From Sulfurimonas sp. (GTDB lineage Bacteria; Campylobacterota; Campylobacteria; Campylobacterales; Sulfurimonadaceae): a DNA stretch of 43,330 nucleotides. Position 1 is the stretch's first letter. Each line of letters starts with the position of its first letter. The notes under the pieces were generated by a model that did no database searches, was not told the DNA's origin, and was given only the letters and a program-made list of their open reading frames with translations. The position numbers and the translations under genes are program-made. The stretch covers positions 92,665 through 135,994 of the forward strand of contig JAQUFE010000001.1 in NCBI GenBank assembly GCA_028684815.1. The letters are read 5' to 3'. This document shows, piece by piece, positions 34,456 through 42,896 of the stretch.

Positions 34456-35462
34456 TGCTTGACAAACTTTTTGAATCCATCTATAGTAAGATTTTTGTAG
34501 CTATTGTTATTGAACGTTCAAAGAGTGTTGTCTACATTCAAATAAGTAGTAAAAAACATACCCCTAAAAACTATCATAAAAGCTTTGAAGATAGAGAGTT
34601 CACTACAACTATGAGAGAGTATATTGACTCTTTTATAGGTGAGTCTCCTTTTTCTTATATCTGTGTTTTAGACTACTCAGAGGAGCAAGGCGCTATACCA
34701 ACATGTTCTACTAAAGATATGACAGTCTTTGGCGATTTTAGTGCTTCAAAGATGATGTGCCATGAGAATGATTGGGCTTATTACACATCAGTATCAGGCA
34801 TTGAGACAATCAAAAAAACCTATGCGGGTATAGGAGTTGATTTTATATTTTCCTCTTTTAGTATATTGTCTAGTTTTTTTAAAGATAAAATAGAGACACA
34901 GTTAGGACTCTTTGTTCTTGTAGAAGAAAACTTCATCACGGTAGGCGTTTTTGATAAAATGAAGCTCCTTTTTGGCGAACATTTATATGTAGGACATGAT
35001 AATAATCAAGATGAGATGATGATGGATTCATCAGACTCTGAGATTGATTTGGATCTAGAATCTAGTATAGATTTAGATGATATTGATACTATGAGTGATA
35101 TTGATGGTTTGGATGATTTTGGAGATATTGAAGATCTTGATGCCATAGATGAGATAGATGAGTTTTCACAATCTCAAGATGATGATTTTTTAGATGAAGA
35201 GGAAGATTTTTTAGTTCAAGGCCCAAGTAGTTTTAATGAGGATTATCAAAGGTTTACAGCTATTCAAAATTCTGTAAATAGGTTTTATAAAGATTCTAAA
35301 TATCAAAGTAAATTTATAGAGACTGTTTATATTGCTGATGCTATAGGGGTAAGCGCTGATCTTAAAACATACCTTGAAGAAGAGATGTTCTTTAGTGTTT
35401 TTGTTAGACATATAGATCTTGGTGGTGAGATGATTGACCTTGCAAAGGCAGAGTTAAAATGA
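34455..35462 (+). CDS. PilM/GspL-like ASKHA-fold protein with acidic insert
   Basis: A 335-aa cytoplasmic-looking protein. LFVLVEENFITVGVFDKMKLLFGEHL (about 151-176) and IETVYIADAIGVSADLKTYLEEEM (about 288-311) resemble the actin-like strands of PilM and GspL. Residues 182-252 are an Asp/Glu-rich low-complexity stretch of about 70 residues, rare in this family. The GTG start shares one base with the recombinase stop; its own stop overlaps the next start (ATGA). Together with the next two genes it forms a PilMNO/GspLM-like trio. Assignment is by pattern and neighbours, not by a strong signature. Confidence 0.6.
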   Translation: MLDKLFESIYSKIFVAIVIERSKSVVYIQISSKKHTPKNYHKSFEDREFTTTMREYIDSFIGESPFSYICVLDYSEEQGAIPTCSTKDMTVFGDFSASKMMCHENDWAYYTSVSGIETIKKTYAGIGVDFIFSSFSILSSFFKDKIETQLGLFVLVEENFITVGVFDKMKLLFGEHLYVGHDNNQDEMMMDSSDSEIDLDLESSIDLDDIDTMSDIDGLDDFGDIEDLDAIDEIDEFSQSQDDDFLDEEEDFLVQGPSSFNEDYQRFTAIQNSVNRFYKDSKYQSKFIETVYIADAIGVSADLKTYLEEEMFFSVFVRHIDLGGEMIDLAKAELK

Positions 35463-36022
35463 AATATAGTTATATAAAACCACGTAAAAAAAGTGTGATA
35501 TCTGCAGAGCTAAAGTTAATCTTTAGTTTTTTTAGTATTACGCTTATTATGCTTTTTTTAACTTATTTCTTTTTATTTTTTAAGGATTATAGATTTACTC
35601 AAAATATACAAGATATAAAACAGAAGATGATTGAGTTAGAAGCAAGTGTGCAAAAGATGAACTCACAAATAACTTTTATAGAAAAAGAAGTCCAACTCAG
35701 TGAGAGAATAAGCACTAAAAATACGGTATTAAAAGACTCGATTGCAAATCTTTTTGACCTTGTTCCACAAAGAATAACTCTATCACAAGCTACACTCTTA
35801 AAAAATGGGCTCATACTACATGGAATAACACCCAACAAAGATGTCTATAACTTTATGCTCCAAGCACCTCTTCGCTCTATCTTTCATAGAACTTATAGCA
35901 GTTTCTATGAGAGCCAAAATGGTTGGCTAAAGTTTGTCTCTACAAACTATATAGATGAAGAAGAATTATCGCTAGAGTCTCCTAAATATGAGGAAGAAAA
36001 AGAGGTTGATGATGAAGATTAG
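35459..36022 (+). CDS. PilN-like inner membrane protein
   Basis: 187 aa with a short basic cytoplasmic start, one TM (about 21-44), a coiled coil (about 48-85), and a ferredoxin-like region starting LFDLVPQRITLSQATLLKNGLILHGI, the PilN/GspL pattern. The tail is acidic. It is overlapped by 4 nt upstream and about 11-14 nt downstream. In type IV pilus/type II secretion and DNA-uptake machines such proteins link the cytoplasmic ring to the periplasm; in Campylobacter the analogous Cts proteins act in natural transformation (family knowledge). Confidence 0.65.
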   Translation: MKYSYIKPRKKSVISAELKLIFSFFSITLIMLFLTYFFLFFKDYRFTQNIQDIKQKMIELEASVQKMNSQITFIEKEVQLSERISTKNTVLKDSIANLFDLVPQRITLSQATLLKNGLILHGITPNKDVYNFMLQAPLRSIFHRTYSSFYESQNGWLKFVSTNYIDEEELSLESPKYEEEKEVDDED

Positions 36023-36545
36023 TATAACAAAACAGAGCCTATATCTTCTTTTTTTCTCGATAATATTACTGCTATTTGTACTGATTTTTTCCTTTTTAGT
36101 TCTTATCCCTGAGGGAAAAAATTATAGAGAACAAAGAGGAGTTCTAAATAAAGAGGCTATGGAGCTTAGAAGATATGAAGAGTTTACAGATAAAACTTTA
36201 GATAAGCTAAAGCAGTTACAATCTGATAATGCCCATATAATAACCTCATTTGACAACTCTTTTAATCCTACAAGATTTAAAAAACTCTTTAGAAGTTACT
36301 TTATATCCCTAGAGTTATTAGAACAAAAACAATTAGCTGATGAAGATGAGTTTAGTGTTTATGAGGTAAATACAACTTCATCTATAAACTCTCCGCAGAG
36401 TTTTTATAGCTTCTTAGATGCGATAAACAAAGCTGATTGGATTATAGGTGTAAACTTTCCTATAGAGTTTAAACGAGACCATGAGCTAATAAGCTCATCT
36501 TTTACTATGAGAGTCTATAGAAGCAAAAAAGTATCACAGCAGTAG
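36012..36545 (+). CDS. PilO-like inner membrane protein
   Basis: About 177 aa: TM (about 8-31), a helical coiled region (about 38-75), and a C-terminal part with FYSFLDAINKADWIIGVNFPIEF and FTMRVYRSKK, the pattern of PilO/GspM ferredoxin domains. I prefer the ATG at 36012 (AGAGG 6 nt upstream); the frame extends to 35988. Its end overlaps the convergent tilS by 12 nt. No ATPase, pilin, platform or secretin gene follows, so the rest of the machine would be elsewhere. Confidence 0.65.
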   Translation: MKISITKQSLYLLFFSIILLLFVLIFSFLVLIPEGKNYREQRGVLNKEAMELRRYEEFTDKTLDKLKQLQSDNAHIITSFDNSFNPTRFKKLFRSYFISLELLEQKQLADEDEFSVYEVNTTSSINSPQSFYSFLDAINKADWIIGVNFPIEFKRDHELISSSFTMRVYRSKKVSQQ

Positions 36546-37523
36546 TTCTTTTACCTTTGTAAAAGTTTCTTTGTTTGTGTAGAGATATGGACGCATCTTA
36601 GGCTCTATCTTTAAAACTCTACACTCCTCTTTAAACTCTTTAGTCATAGGAGCATCTAAATAAGGCAAGATAAAAACAAACCCTTTTGAGAAACTCACCA
36701 AAAACTCTCTTCCTACGACTAGGCTACTCTGTTTATGAAGTAACTCTCTCTCACTAAAGCTAAGCATATAAGATTTTGTTTTTAGAATTTTGTCTATTAT
36801 AAAGATGTCTGAGCGAATGTTCTTAGTGGATTTAAAATAAGTGAGTTCATTTATATGAGCAATCTCAACTTCTGGGATAAGAATCTCTCTATCAGCATCT
36901 ATATACTCAAAACTCTTTTTGATGCCACTTAGATGCTTATCTAGTAGAACATTTGTATGTCTATGTCTAAAAGAGTTTCTCTTTATCTCTTCATCTCTAT
37001 TTGTTGCATCTTCAAAGTATTTTATATCATTTTTTTTGAGATAGATATATAATTCGCTTTTATCAAGATGCAAAAGAGGGCGAACTAAAGTGTATCCATC
37101 TCTCTTTTGAACCCTTTGCATCCCAGCCATTTCAGCACATCCCGCACCCTTGCAAAACTGTATTAGCATCCACTCAAATCTGTCGCCAAGATGATGAGCA
37201 GTTAAGAGATTTTCATAGGAGTATTTTTTTATAAGAGTCTCAAAGAAGTTATATCTTATCTCTCTAGCTTTTGCTTCAAAATTAGACTCAATGCTAGGAG
37301 ACACAAAAATGTGGCAGAGAAGATTGTGCTTTAAAGCCAGCTCTTTAGCATAGCTCACTTCTAGTTCACTTTGTGCTCTTTGTTTGTAGTTTACTATGGC
37401 TATATCAAACTCTATATTTTCACCTAAGAGTAGGAAAAAAAGAGCTGAAGAGTCTACTCCGCCTGAGAATGCTAAAAGGTTTTTTTTACCCCTTAGTTGG
37501 TTTAAGCAAGAGTGTTCAAGCAT
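36534..37523 (-). CDS. tilS: tRNA(Ile)-lysidine synthase TilS
   Basis: Converts C34 of tRNA-Ile(CAU) to lysidine, essential for AUA decoding. The PP-loop SGGVDSSAL (20-28) and LTAHHLGDRFEWMLIQFCKGAG are clear. At 329 aa it lacks much of the C-terminal domain of E. coli TilS, as in other Campylobacterota. It starts 5 nt after rimO, so the two are co-transcribed, and ends inside the convergent PilO-like gene. Confidence 0.93.
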   Translation of the reverse strand: MLEHSCLNQLRGKKNLLAFSGGVDSSALFFLLLGENIEFDIAIVNYKQRAQSELEVSYAKELALKHNLLCHIFVSPSIESNFEAKAREIRYNFFETLIKKYSYENLLTAHHLGDRFEWMLIQFCKGAGCAEMAGMQRVQKRDGYTLVRPLLHLDKSELYIYLKKNDIKYFEDATNRDEEIKRNSFRHRHTNVLLDKHLSGIKKSFEYIDADREILIPEVEIAHINELTYFKSTKNIRSDIFIIDKILKTKSYMLSFSERELLHKQSSLVVGREFLVSFSKGFVFILPYLDAPMTKEFKEECRVLKIEPKMRPYLYTNKETFTKVKELLL

Positions 37524-37528
37524 AAGAT

Positions 37529-38845
37529 TTAGTCTCTGTTGTCAACTGTTGCAGTCAGAGTATCGCCTACAAGCTCAGTGATTTTTGCTATATAAATCTT
37601 ACCAAACTCTAAATCTTTGTCCTGTGTTCTATCATTTACATATATTTCACCATCAATCTCAGGCGCCCACATAAGCTCTTTTGCACTTAGAAGATATTCA
37701 TGCTCATCACTCTCTTTATCTATGATGATTTTTGTATCCATCCCTACTCTTTTTTGTAAAGACTCAGAGCTTACTTTTGAAGCTATATCGCCAAGTATTT
37801 GAGCTCTTGTGGCAATGGTTTTTGCTGAGATTTTATCACTCATATCGTAAGCTGGAGTTGTCTCCTCATCAGAGTATGAAAAGACATTTATCCTATCAAA
37901 ACCAAACGAAGATGCAAACTCCGTCATCTCATCAAACATCTCTTTTGTCTCTTTTGGATGCCCAACTATAAAGCTTGTTCTTATAAATGAGTTAGGCAGA
38001 CTCTTCATAAAGTCTAAGAGCTCTAGAGTTTTATTTCTACCAAAACCTCTCTTCATGATGCCTAGCATCTCATCGTTTATATGCTGGATTGGCATATCGA
38101 AGTAGTTGTGGAAAATCTCACTCTTTGCTATGTTTTTAAGAAGTGAGATAGTTGTAGTTGATGGGTAGAGATAGAGGATTCTAGCACTCTTTACACCCTC
38201 AATAAGCTCTATTCTTTGGATAAGCAGACTAAGTCCATCTTTGATATTTTGGTCTCTTAAAAATGAAGAGCTATCTTGTGATACGAAGCTAAAATCATAG
38301 TAACCTTTAGCTACTAAGCCCTCAACTTCTTTTGCGATGGAGTCAAGGTTACGAGAGTTTAGCTTTCCTTTAAAAGAGGGAATAGCACAAAAACTACAAG
38401 TTTGGTTACACCCTTCTGAGAGTTTTATATAAGCGTGATATGAGGAGCCAGTTACCACTCTCTCGCTACCATCTATAAGAAAAACTTCATCTGAGAAACG
38501 ACTCTTTTTCTCTTTTAAGAGCTCATCGATGCGGTCATAATCGCCAACACCAGTAAAGATATCTACCTCTGGCATCTGAGTTGCCAAGTCCTTTTTGTAT
38601 CTCTCACTCAGGCATCCTGCCATTACTAAAACAGAGTCCTCTTTTCTTGCTTCATGAAGAGATAAAACAGTGTTTATAGACTCCTCTTTTGCAGCATCTA
38701 TAAACCCACAAGTATTTACGATGATAACATCAGCTTGCGACTGGTCATCAGTGAGTGTAAAGTTTTGAAGTTTGCCCATCATAACTTCAGTATCGACAAG
38801 ATTTTTGGTGCATCCAAGAGAGACTATATGGAGTTTGTTGCTCAT
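37529..38845 (-). CDS. rimO: Ribosomal protein S12 methylthiotransferase RimO
   Basis: A radical-SAM enzyme that methylthiolates an aspartate of ribosomal protein S12. From the ATG at 38845 (438 aa): cysteines C12, C46 and C78 of the UPF0004 domain, radical-SAM CxxxCxxC at C146/C150/C153 (CNQTCSFC), the RimO-type LSEGCNQTCSFCAIP context, and a C-terminal TRAM domain. The frame extends 15 codons upstream but the family N-terminus (MSNKLHIVSLGCTKN) fits the chosen start. The ribosome site is weak. It is upstream of tilS and divergent from the flavoprotein gene. Confidence 0.94.
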   Translation of the reverse strand: MSNKLHIVSLGCTKNLVDTEVMMGKLQNFTLTDDQSQADVIIVNTCGFIDAAKEESINTVLSLHEARKEDSVLVMAGCLSERYKKDLATQMPEVDIFTGVGDYDRIDELLKEKKSRFSDEVFLIDGSERVVTGSSYHAYIKLSEGCNQTCSFCAIPSFKGKLNSRNLDSIAKEVEGLVAKGYYDFSFVSQDSSSFLRDQNIKDGLSLLIQRIELIEGVKSARILYLYPSTTTISLLKNIAKSEIFHNYFDMPIQHINDEMLGIMKRGFGRNKTLELLDFMKSLPNSFIRTSFIVGHPKETKEMFDEMTEFASSFGFDRINVFSYSDEETTPAYDMSDKISAKTIATRAQILGDIASKVSSESLQKRVGMDTKIIIDKESDEHEYLLSAKELMWAPEIDGEIYVNDRTQDKDLEFGKIYIAKITELVGDTLTATVDNRD

Positions 38846-38911
38846 TATTACTACTTTTAAAAAGATTTTCGTAATTATATCTAACTTCACAACTGATGTT
38901 ACGAGCTTTTA

Positions 38912-38934
38912 TAAAAACGGACTTGTTCGTTTTA
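38912..38934. repeat. GGACTTGTTC hairpin, solo copy 1
   Basis: AAAACGGA-cttg-TTCGTTTT forms an 8-bp stem with one wobble. The core is identical to that in the cassette hairpins at 26937 and 30873. It is followed by AGTGTTGTAATT and lies in the leader region of rimO. Confidence 0.55.
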
Positions 38935-38960
38935 GTGTTGTAATTCTCGAAAACTTGTTT

Positions 38961-39001
38961 TTCGTAGCTTTTAGGTATGCTAACCAATGGCATACTCCAT
39001 G
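38961..39001 (+). repeat. Palindromic repeat related to the 1999-2096 array
   Basis: TTCGTAGCTTTTAGGTATGC followed by TAACCAATG and GCATACTCCATGG is nearly identical to the first unit at 1989-2030, including the upstream TTTTTCGTAGC word. The GTATGC/GCATAC stem is intact. Confidence 0.7.
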
Positions 39002-39011
39002 GTAAGGGGGT

Positions 39012-39060
39012 TGTAGGGACGGCGAGTCCCTGCCACTAGAACGGACTTGTTCGTTTTAGT
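39012..39060 (+). repeat. Two adjacent hairpins: GGGAC palindrome and GGACTTGTTC hairpin copy 2
   Basis: GTAGGGAC-ggcga-GTCCCTGC pairs over 8 bp with one wobble, then ACTAGAACGGA-cttg-TTCGTTTTAGT (39035-39060) pairs over 11 bp with two wobbles. They lie 33 nt before the flavoprotein start. No T-run follows, so termination is not indicated. Confidence 0.6.
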
Positions 39061-39092
39061 GTTACATATCAATTAGATGCTACAATACGCCC

Positions 39093-40247
39093 ATGAAAAT
39101 ATATGATGTTTTAATCCTCGGCGGAGGGGCTAGTTCTTTGATGTGTGGGGCTCATTTGAGCAAAAAATTAAGTGTTGGCATCATCGATGCCAATGCTAAA
39201 GTTGCACAAAAACTTAAAATCTCTGGCGGTGGTAAGTGTAATATTACAAATACCATAATGAGCGAGAAAAACTTTGATGGAGATGCGGAGCTAATTTCAA
39301 GTGTTTTGAGTCGTTTTAGTAGAGATGATTTACTAGAGTTTTTAAAGCAAAATGGGCTTAATCCTGTTGTGCGAAAAAACCGCTACTATTTTTGCAAAGA
39401 CTCATCTGATGAGATTATAAATATCCTAAAAAAACTCACTTCAAGAAACACTTTTATGCTCAACTGTGATATATTAGAAGTTAGCAAAATGGATGATATT
39501 TTTTGTGTCAAAACAAGCCAAGGCGAGATAAAAGCTAAAAGAGTAGTGGTTGCAACTGGTGCAAAGAGTTACAAAACTTTAGGAGCTAGTGAGATAGGAC
39601 TCGGTATTGCCAAAAGCTTTGACATTGCAACAAAAGAGTTTACTCCAGCACTTGTGGGGCTTACTCTTCAAAAAGAGCAGTTTTGGATGAAAGAGCTTAG
39701 TGGACTTAGCTGTAATGTCCGCATAAAAGTAGAAGATAGAATTTTAGAAGAGGACCTGCTTTTTGCGCACAAAGGCATTAGCGGACCTGTTATTCTCAGT
39801 GCATCTCTGTATTGGAAAAAGGGAAATATATCTATAGATTTTTTGCCAGATAGAGATATATCAGAACTTACAAGGGAAAGTAAAAAACTCATAAGCTCGG
39901 TAATTCCTCTACCAAAAAGACTTAGTGTAGCCATACTAAAGGCCTTAGATGTTGTAGATGTAGAGTGCAGAAAAATAACAAAAGAGCAGAGAGAAAAACT
40001 CCAAAATATTCATAACTATGTGTTCGCTCCAGCTGGTAACTTTGGTTTTACAAAGGCTGAAGTTTGTCGGGGTGGAGTCCTTAGCTCTGAGTTAGACTTT
40101 AAAACTCTAGAGTCAAAAAAGGTTAAAAATCTACATTTTATAGGTGAAGTTGTAGATGTAACGGGAGAGCTTGGAGGTTATAACTTCCAATGGGCTTTTA
40201 GTAGCGGTGTGGTCTGTGCAAGAGAGATAAATAATTCCATCTCGTGA
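39093..40247 (+). CDS. BaiN/HI0933-family NAD(P)/FAD-dependent oxidoreductase
   Basis: A flavoprotein of 384 aa, substrate unknown. Its N-terminal dinucleotide site is ILGGGASSLMCGAHL (8-22); family-specific KLKISGGGKCNITN follows; C-terminal GEVVDVTGELGGYNFQWAFSSG closes the FAD site. A middle insert (about 190-330) is as in HI0933/YhiN. These are cytoplasmic proteins with suspected reductase roles. It is a single gene between repeat clusters; no operon partner. Confidence 0.9.
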   Translation: MKIYDVLILGGGASSLMCGAHLSKKLSVGIIDANAKVAQKLKISGGGKCNITNTIMSEKNFDGDAELISSVLSRFSRDDLLEFLKQNGLNPVVRKNRYYFCKDSSDEIINILKKLTSRNTFMLNCDILEVSKMDDIFCVKTSQGEIKAKRVVVATGAKSYKTLGASEIGLGIAKSFDIATKEFTPALVGLTLQKEQFWMKELSGLSCNVRIKVEDRILEEDLLFAHKGISGPVILSASLYWKKGNISIDFLPDRDISELTRESKKLISSVIPLPKRLSVAILKALDVVDVECRKITKEQREKLQNIHNYVFAPAGNFGFTKAEVCRGGVLSSELDFKTLESKKVKNLHFIGEVVDVTGELGGYNFQWAFSSGVVCAREINNSIS

Positions 40248-40255
40248 ACTTCTGT

Positions 40256-40710
40256 ATTTTGGGAGATGTTTGTGATATGCATTCCACCTCGGGAGAGGTG
40301 GAACGAGAGGGATTCCGTGTCAAGCACGGCATGACGGAACACTTCGTCATCCTGAACTTCTCGTTGCACCACTCTCGCCACACTTTTTCTGAGGTGTGGC
40401 GTATTTTGGGAGATGTTTGTGATATGCATTCCACCTCGGGAGAGGTGGAACGAGGGGTAGAACTCTCTGCTTAATCTATAAACTAGATTCCGTGTCAAGC
40501 ACGGCATGACGGAACACTTCGTCATCCTGAACTTCTCGTTGCACCACTTTCGCCACACTTTTTCTGAGGTGTGGCGCATTTTGGGAGTTGTTTGTGATAT
40601 GCATTCCACCTCAGGAGAGGTGGAACGAGAGGGATTCCGTGTCAAGCACGGAATGACGAGACATGCACGGAATGACGAGACACGCATGGAATGACGGGAC
40701 ACGCGTCATT
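40256..40710 (+). repeat. Cluster of three mosaic palindromic repeat units
   Basis: Unit starts (ATTTTGGGAG) at 40256, 40403 and 40578 give periods of 147 and 175 bp. Each unit contains TTCCACCTC-nnnn-GAGGTGGAA, then CCGTG-tcaag-CACGG, then (in the first two) CGCCACAC/GTGTGGCG. The 28-bp length difference is an insert in unit 2 (TAATCTATAAACTAGATTCC region) identical to the terminal repeat of the 1857-1973 element. After unit 3 there are three short AATGACG(A/G)GACA repeats. It fills the gap 40248-40794; short frames across it are not credible genes. Confidence 0.8.
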
Positions 40711-40725
40711 ATGAACGAACAAACC

Positions 40726-40752
40726 GTCATCCTGAACTTGATTCAGGATCCA
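40726..40752. repeat. Solo TTCAGGATGACG-type palindrome
   Basis: CATCCTGAACTTGATTCAGG holds the TTCAGG/CCTGAA stem around cttga. The same word is at 1881-1903 and, with one change, at 42797-42820. It is a dispersed short repeat. Confidence 0.6.
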
Positions 40753-40794
40753 ACTTAATAATTGTTCAGAGCATTCAATAGATAAAATAAGTAT

Positions 40795-42702
40795 TTACTC
40801 CACTATAGTCCTCATAGACACATCTAGTTTAATATCATCACCTATGTTCCCAGATATGTTTTTCTTTAAACTTACCAAGTCTTCTTTACTTAAAAGTGTG
40901 TCACTTCTTGTTTTTATATATAGAAGTGGAATTTTAGAGCTTAGATCTACTTCTAGGACAGTAATATCAACTTTTTTATTATCTATAATGTAGATTTTGT
41001 TGTTTAGTCTGCTTAAGATGCTATTTTGCTTGATGAGTTTTGTAAAGGAGACTATCAAGGGAATTGCCACTAAAGCTAAAATTATAGAGGTATAAAGCAG
41101 TCCTTTTTTTGCTCTTTTTAGAGGTGAATATCCTAAGACTAAAAATGTCAAAGATGCAGAGAGTGTGATACCTACGAGGTTAGTAATAAAGAGTAAAAAT
41201 GAGCCATAAATGATGTCTATGTTGCCCCAACCTATACCGATACCTGTTACACTTAGTGGCGGAATAAGAGCTACGGCTATTGCTACTCCTGCTAAACTCT
41301 TAGCTACTTCGCTTTTAGAACTTGCGTAAGCTCCAGCAATTCCTGAGATGATGGCTACCATAAGGTCGAGTACATTTGGATTTAGTCGCCCTCGCATCTC
41401 TGGTGTTAGTTCTGAGAGAGGCATAGAATATGTGTAGATGCATGAGAAAAATAGAGCGGTGGTTACACCATAAGCCAATGTTTTTATACTGCTACTAATG
41501 AGTTGATTCTCAGCTCTAACTACACCCATGGAGAGTGAGATTATAGGACCCATAAGTGGTGCTAAAATCATCGCACCAATGATAACTGGAGCTGAGTTTT
41601 GAAACAAACCTGTAGTTGAGAGGAGTGTACTTAGTACCATTAGCACTATAAAGATTGAGCTAAACTTTGAACTCTCTCTTAGTGAGAGAAATAGATCTTT
41701 AAAGTCTTCTTCTTCTGCTCTTTTAAACAGCGGAACAGTCTCACTCAAAAGAGAGCTTACCATCTCACCTTTTGGTAAGTCGTTTGTTTTTATAGTATCT
41801 TTTTCATCTTCTGTTGCAAGTTCTTTTGGCAACTCTTTTATATCCCTGCCTAAAGAGATACTAAGAGCTTCTTTTATAACCTCTAACTCAATGACTTTAG
41901 AGCTTACTAAACTCTCATCTATTTTAAAATCCATAGGCTTAGAACTTGTAATATTTAATTTTGAAGTTTTTATAACGCCTATACTTCTAGGAAGATTGCT
42001 TAGTGAAATTTTACTATAAAAAAACACCAAAAAGAGATAATAGACATAGGATAAGATGCTTGTAGGTGAGAGTATAAAAACATTTAGCTTGCCATCTTGA
42101 AATGAAAAATCTTCATTATCTGCATTATTACTGGCATATTTTACACTGTGTTTGAGTATCAAAACGCCAGTTGCTGCGGTATGGAGTTCATAATCTTTTA
42201 TAGTTGTAAAGGTAAAATCTTTAAAGCTTAGATGCCTTATGTGTATGAAAAAGTTTTTTACTTTTGAGAAGAAAAGCCTCTTCTCTAAACTGACATTATT
42301 TAGTCCATGAACATTTCCGATAATGATACTTGTAAAAGTAGGCTCACCGTTACAAAGTAGTATATCTACTTTCATATATCTTGAACTCTCAAGCGCATCT
42401 TCAAGAGCTTCATGGATGTCGTTTGAGACTCCATAACTTGAGATGGTTTTAGGGTTCTTGCTAGTTGGAAGGATTGCTATATTTATATCACTATTTAAGT
42501 GATTTTTAAAAAAAACTTTTATCTCTTCATCACTAAGATATAACAATACAAATGCTTTTAACCCAGCCGCATCAATAGTCTCATTATAGTATTTTAACTC
42601 TACTTCTAACTCATAGTGAGTTTTTATAAGTAAGACTAAGTCACTAAAAGCAGTTGTTTGTTCTTCATCTTTAGTTGTAACTAAAAAGACTTTTTTTATC
42701 AT
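40795..42702 (-). CDS. DUF389/TIGR00341 membrane protein with lipid-kinase-like N-terminal domain
   Basis: 635 aa. Residues 345-560 carry the DUF389 membrane core: about six or seven helices with NSAPVIIGAMILAPLMGPI, GIAGAYASSKSE and VALIPPLSVTGIG. Residues 1-270 resemble the diacylglycerol kinase fold: an ILPTSKN segment (77-83) where kinases have ILPLGTAN, VDILLCNGEPTFTSIIIGNV (112-131), DGKLNVFILSP (203-213), and a terminal SKPMDFKIDES (254-264). The catalytic GGDGT is missing; FVLLYLSDEEI (51-61) stands in its place, so this is probably a non-catalytic sensor domain. Function of DUF389 is unknown. It is a single gene with repeats on its 3' side. Confidence 0.82.
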   Translation of the reverse strand: MIKKVFLVTTKDEEQTTAFSDLVLLIKTHYELEVELKYYNETIDAAGLKAFVLLYLSDEEIKVFFKNHLNSDINIAILPTSKNPKTISSYGVSNDIHEALEDALESSRYMKVDILLCNGEPTFTSIIIGNVHGLNNVSLEKRLFFSKVKNFFIHIRHLSFKDFTFTTIKDYELHTAATGVLILKHSVKYASNNADNEDFSFQDGKLNVFILSPTSILSYVYYLFLVFFYSKISLSNLPRSIGVIKTSKLNITSSKPMDFKIDESLVSSKVIELEVIKEALSISLGRDIKELPKELATEDEKDTIKTNDLPKGEMVSSLLSETVPLFKRAEEEDFKDLFLSLRESSKFSSIFIVLMVLSTLLSTTGLFQNSAPVIIGAMILAPLMGPIISLSMGVVRAENQLISSSIKTLAYGVTTALFFSCIYTYSMPLSELTPEMRGRLNPNVLDLMVAIISGIAGAYASSKSEVAKSLAGVAIAVALIPPLSVTGIGIGWGNIDIIYGSFLLFITNLVGITLSASLTFLVLGYSPLKRAKKGLLYTSIILALVAIPLIVSFTKLIKQNSILSRLNNKIYIIDNKKVDITVLEVDLSSKIPLLYIKTRSDTLLSKEDLVSLKKNISGNIGDDIKLDVSMRTIVE

Positions 42703-42790
42703 TTGGTTTCTACTTTTACTATAGTTTGTTTAATCTTTGGATTATATCATTATTTATAAAGCCTAATTGAATGCTTTGAAAAATTATTGA

Positions 42791-42823
42791 ATTGGATCCT
42801 AAATCAAGTTCAGGATGACGGTT
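42791..42823 (+). repeat. Solo GGATCCTAAATCAAGTTCAGG repeat
   Basis: A dispersed copy of the repeat word CCTGAATCAAGTTCAGGATG with one change (CCTAAA) that weakens the stem. It lies between the DUF389 gene and the small exported protein gene. Confidence 0.55.
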
Positions 42824-42896
42824 TTAATAACGAACTTTAAAACTAGAGGGTATAATCATTCTTAGAAAAACATAACTCTTACTGTTGGATAATTTT

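Noticed and set aside
40178-40702. Frames of 62 to 174 residues across the repeat cluster (both strands)
   Set aside because: They are translations of the 147-175-bp repeat units (repeated blocks of identical peptides such as SFHLSRGGMHITN) and end or start in different units; no ribosome sites.
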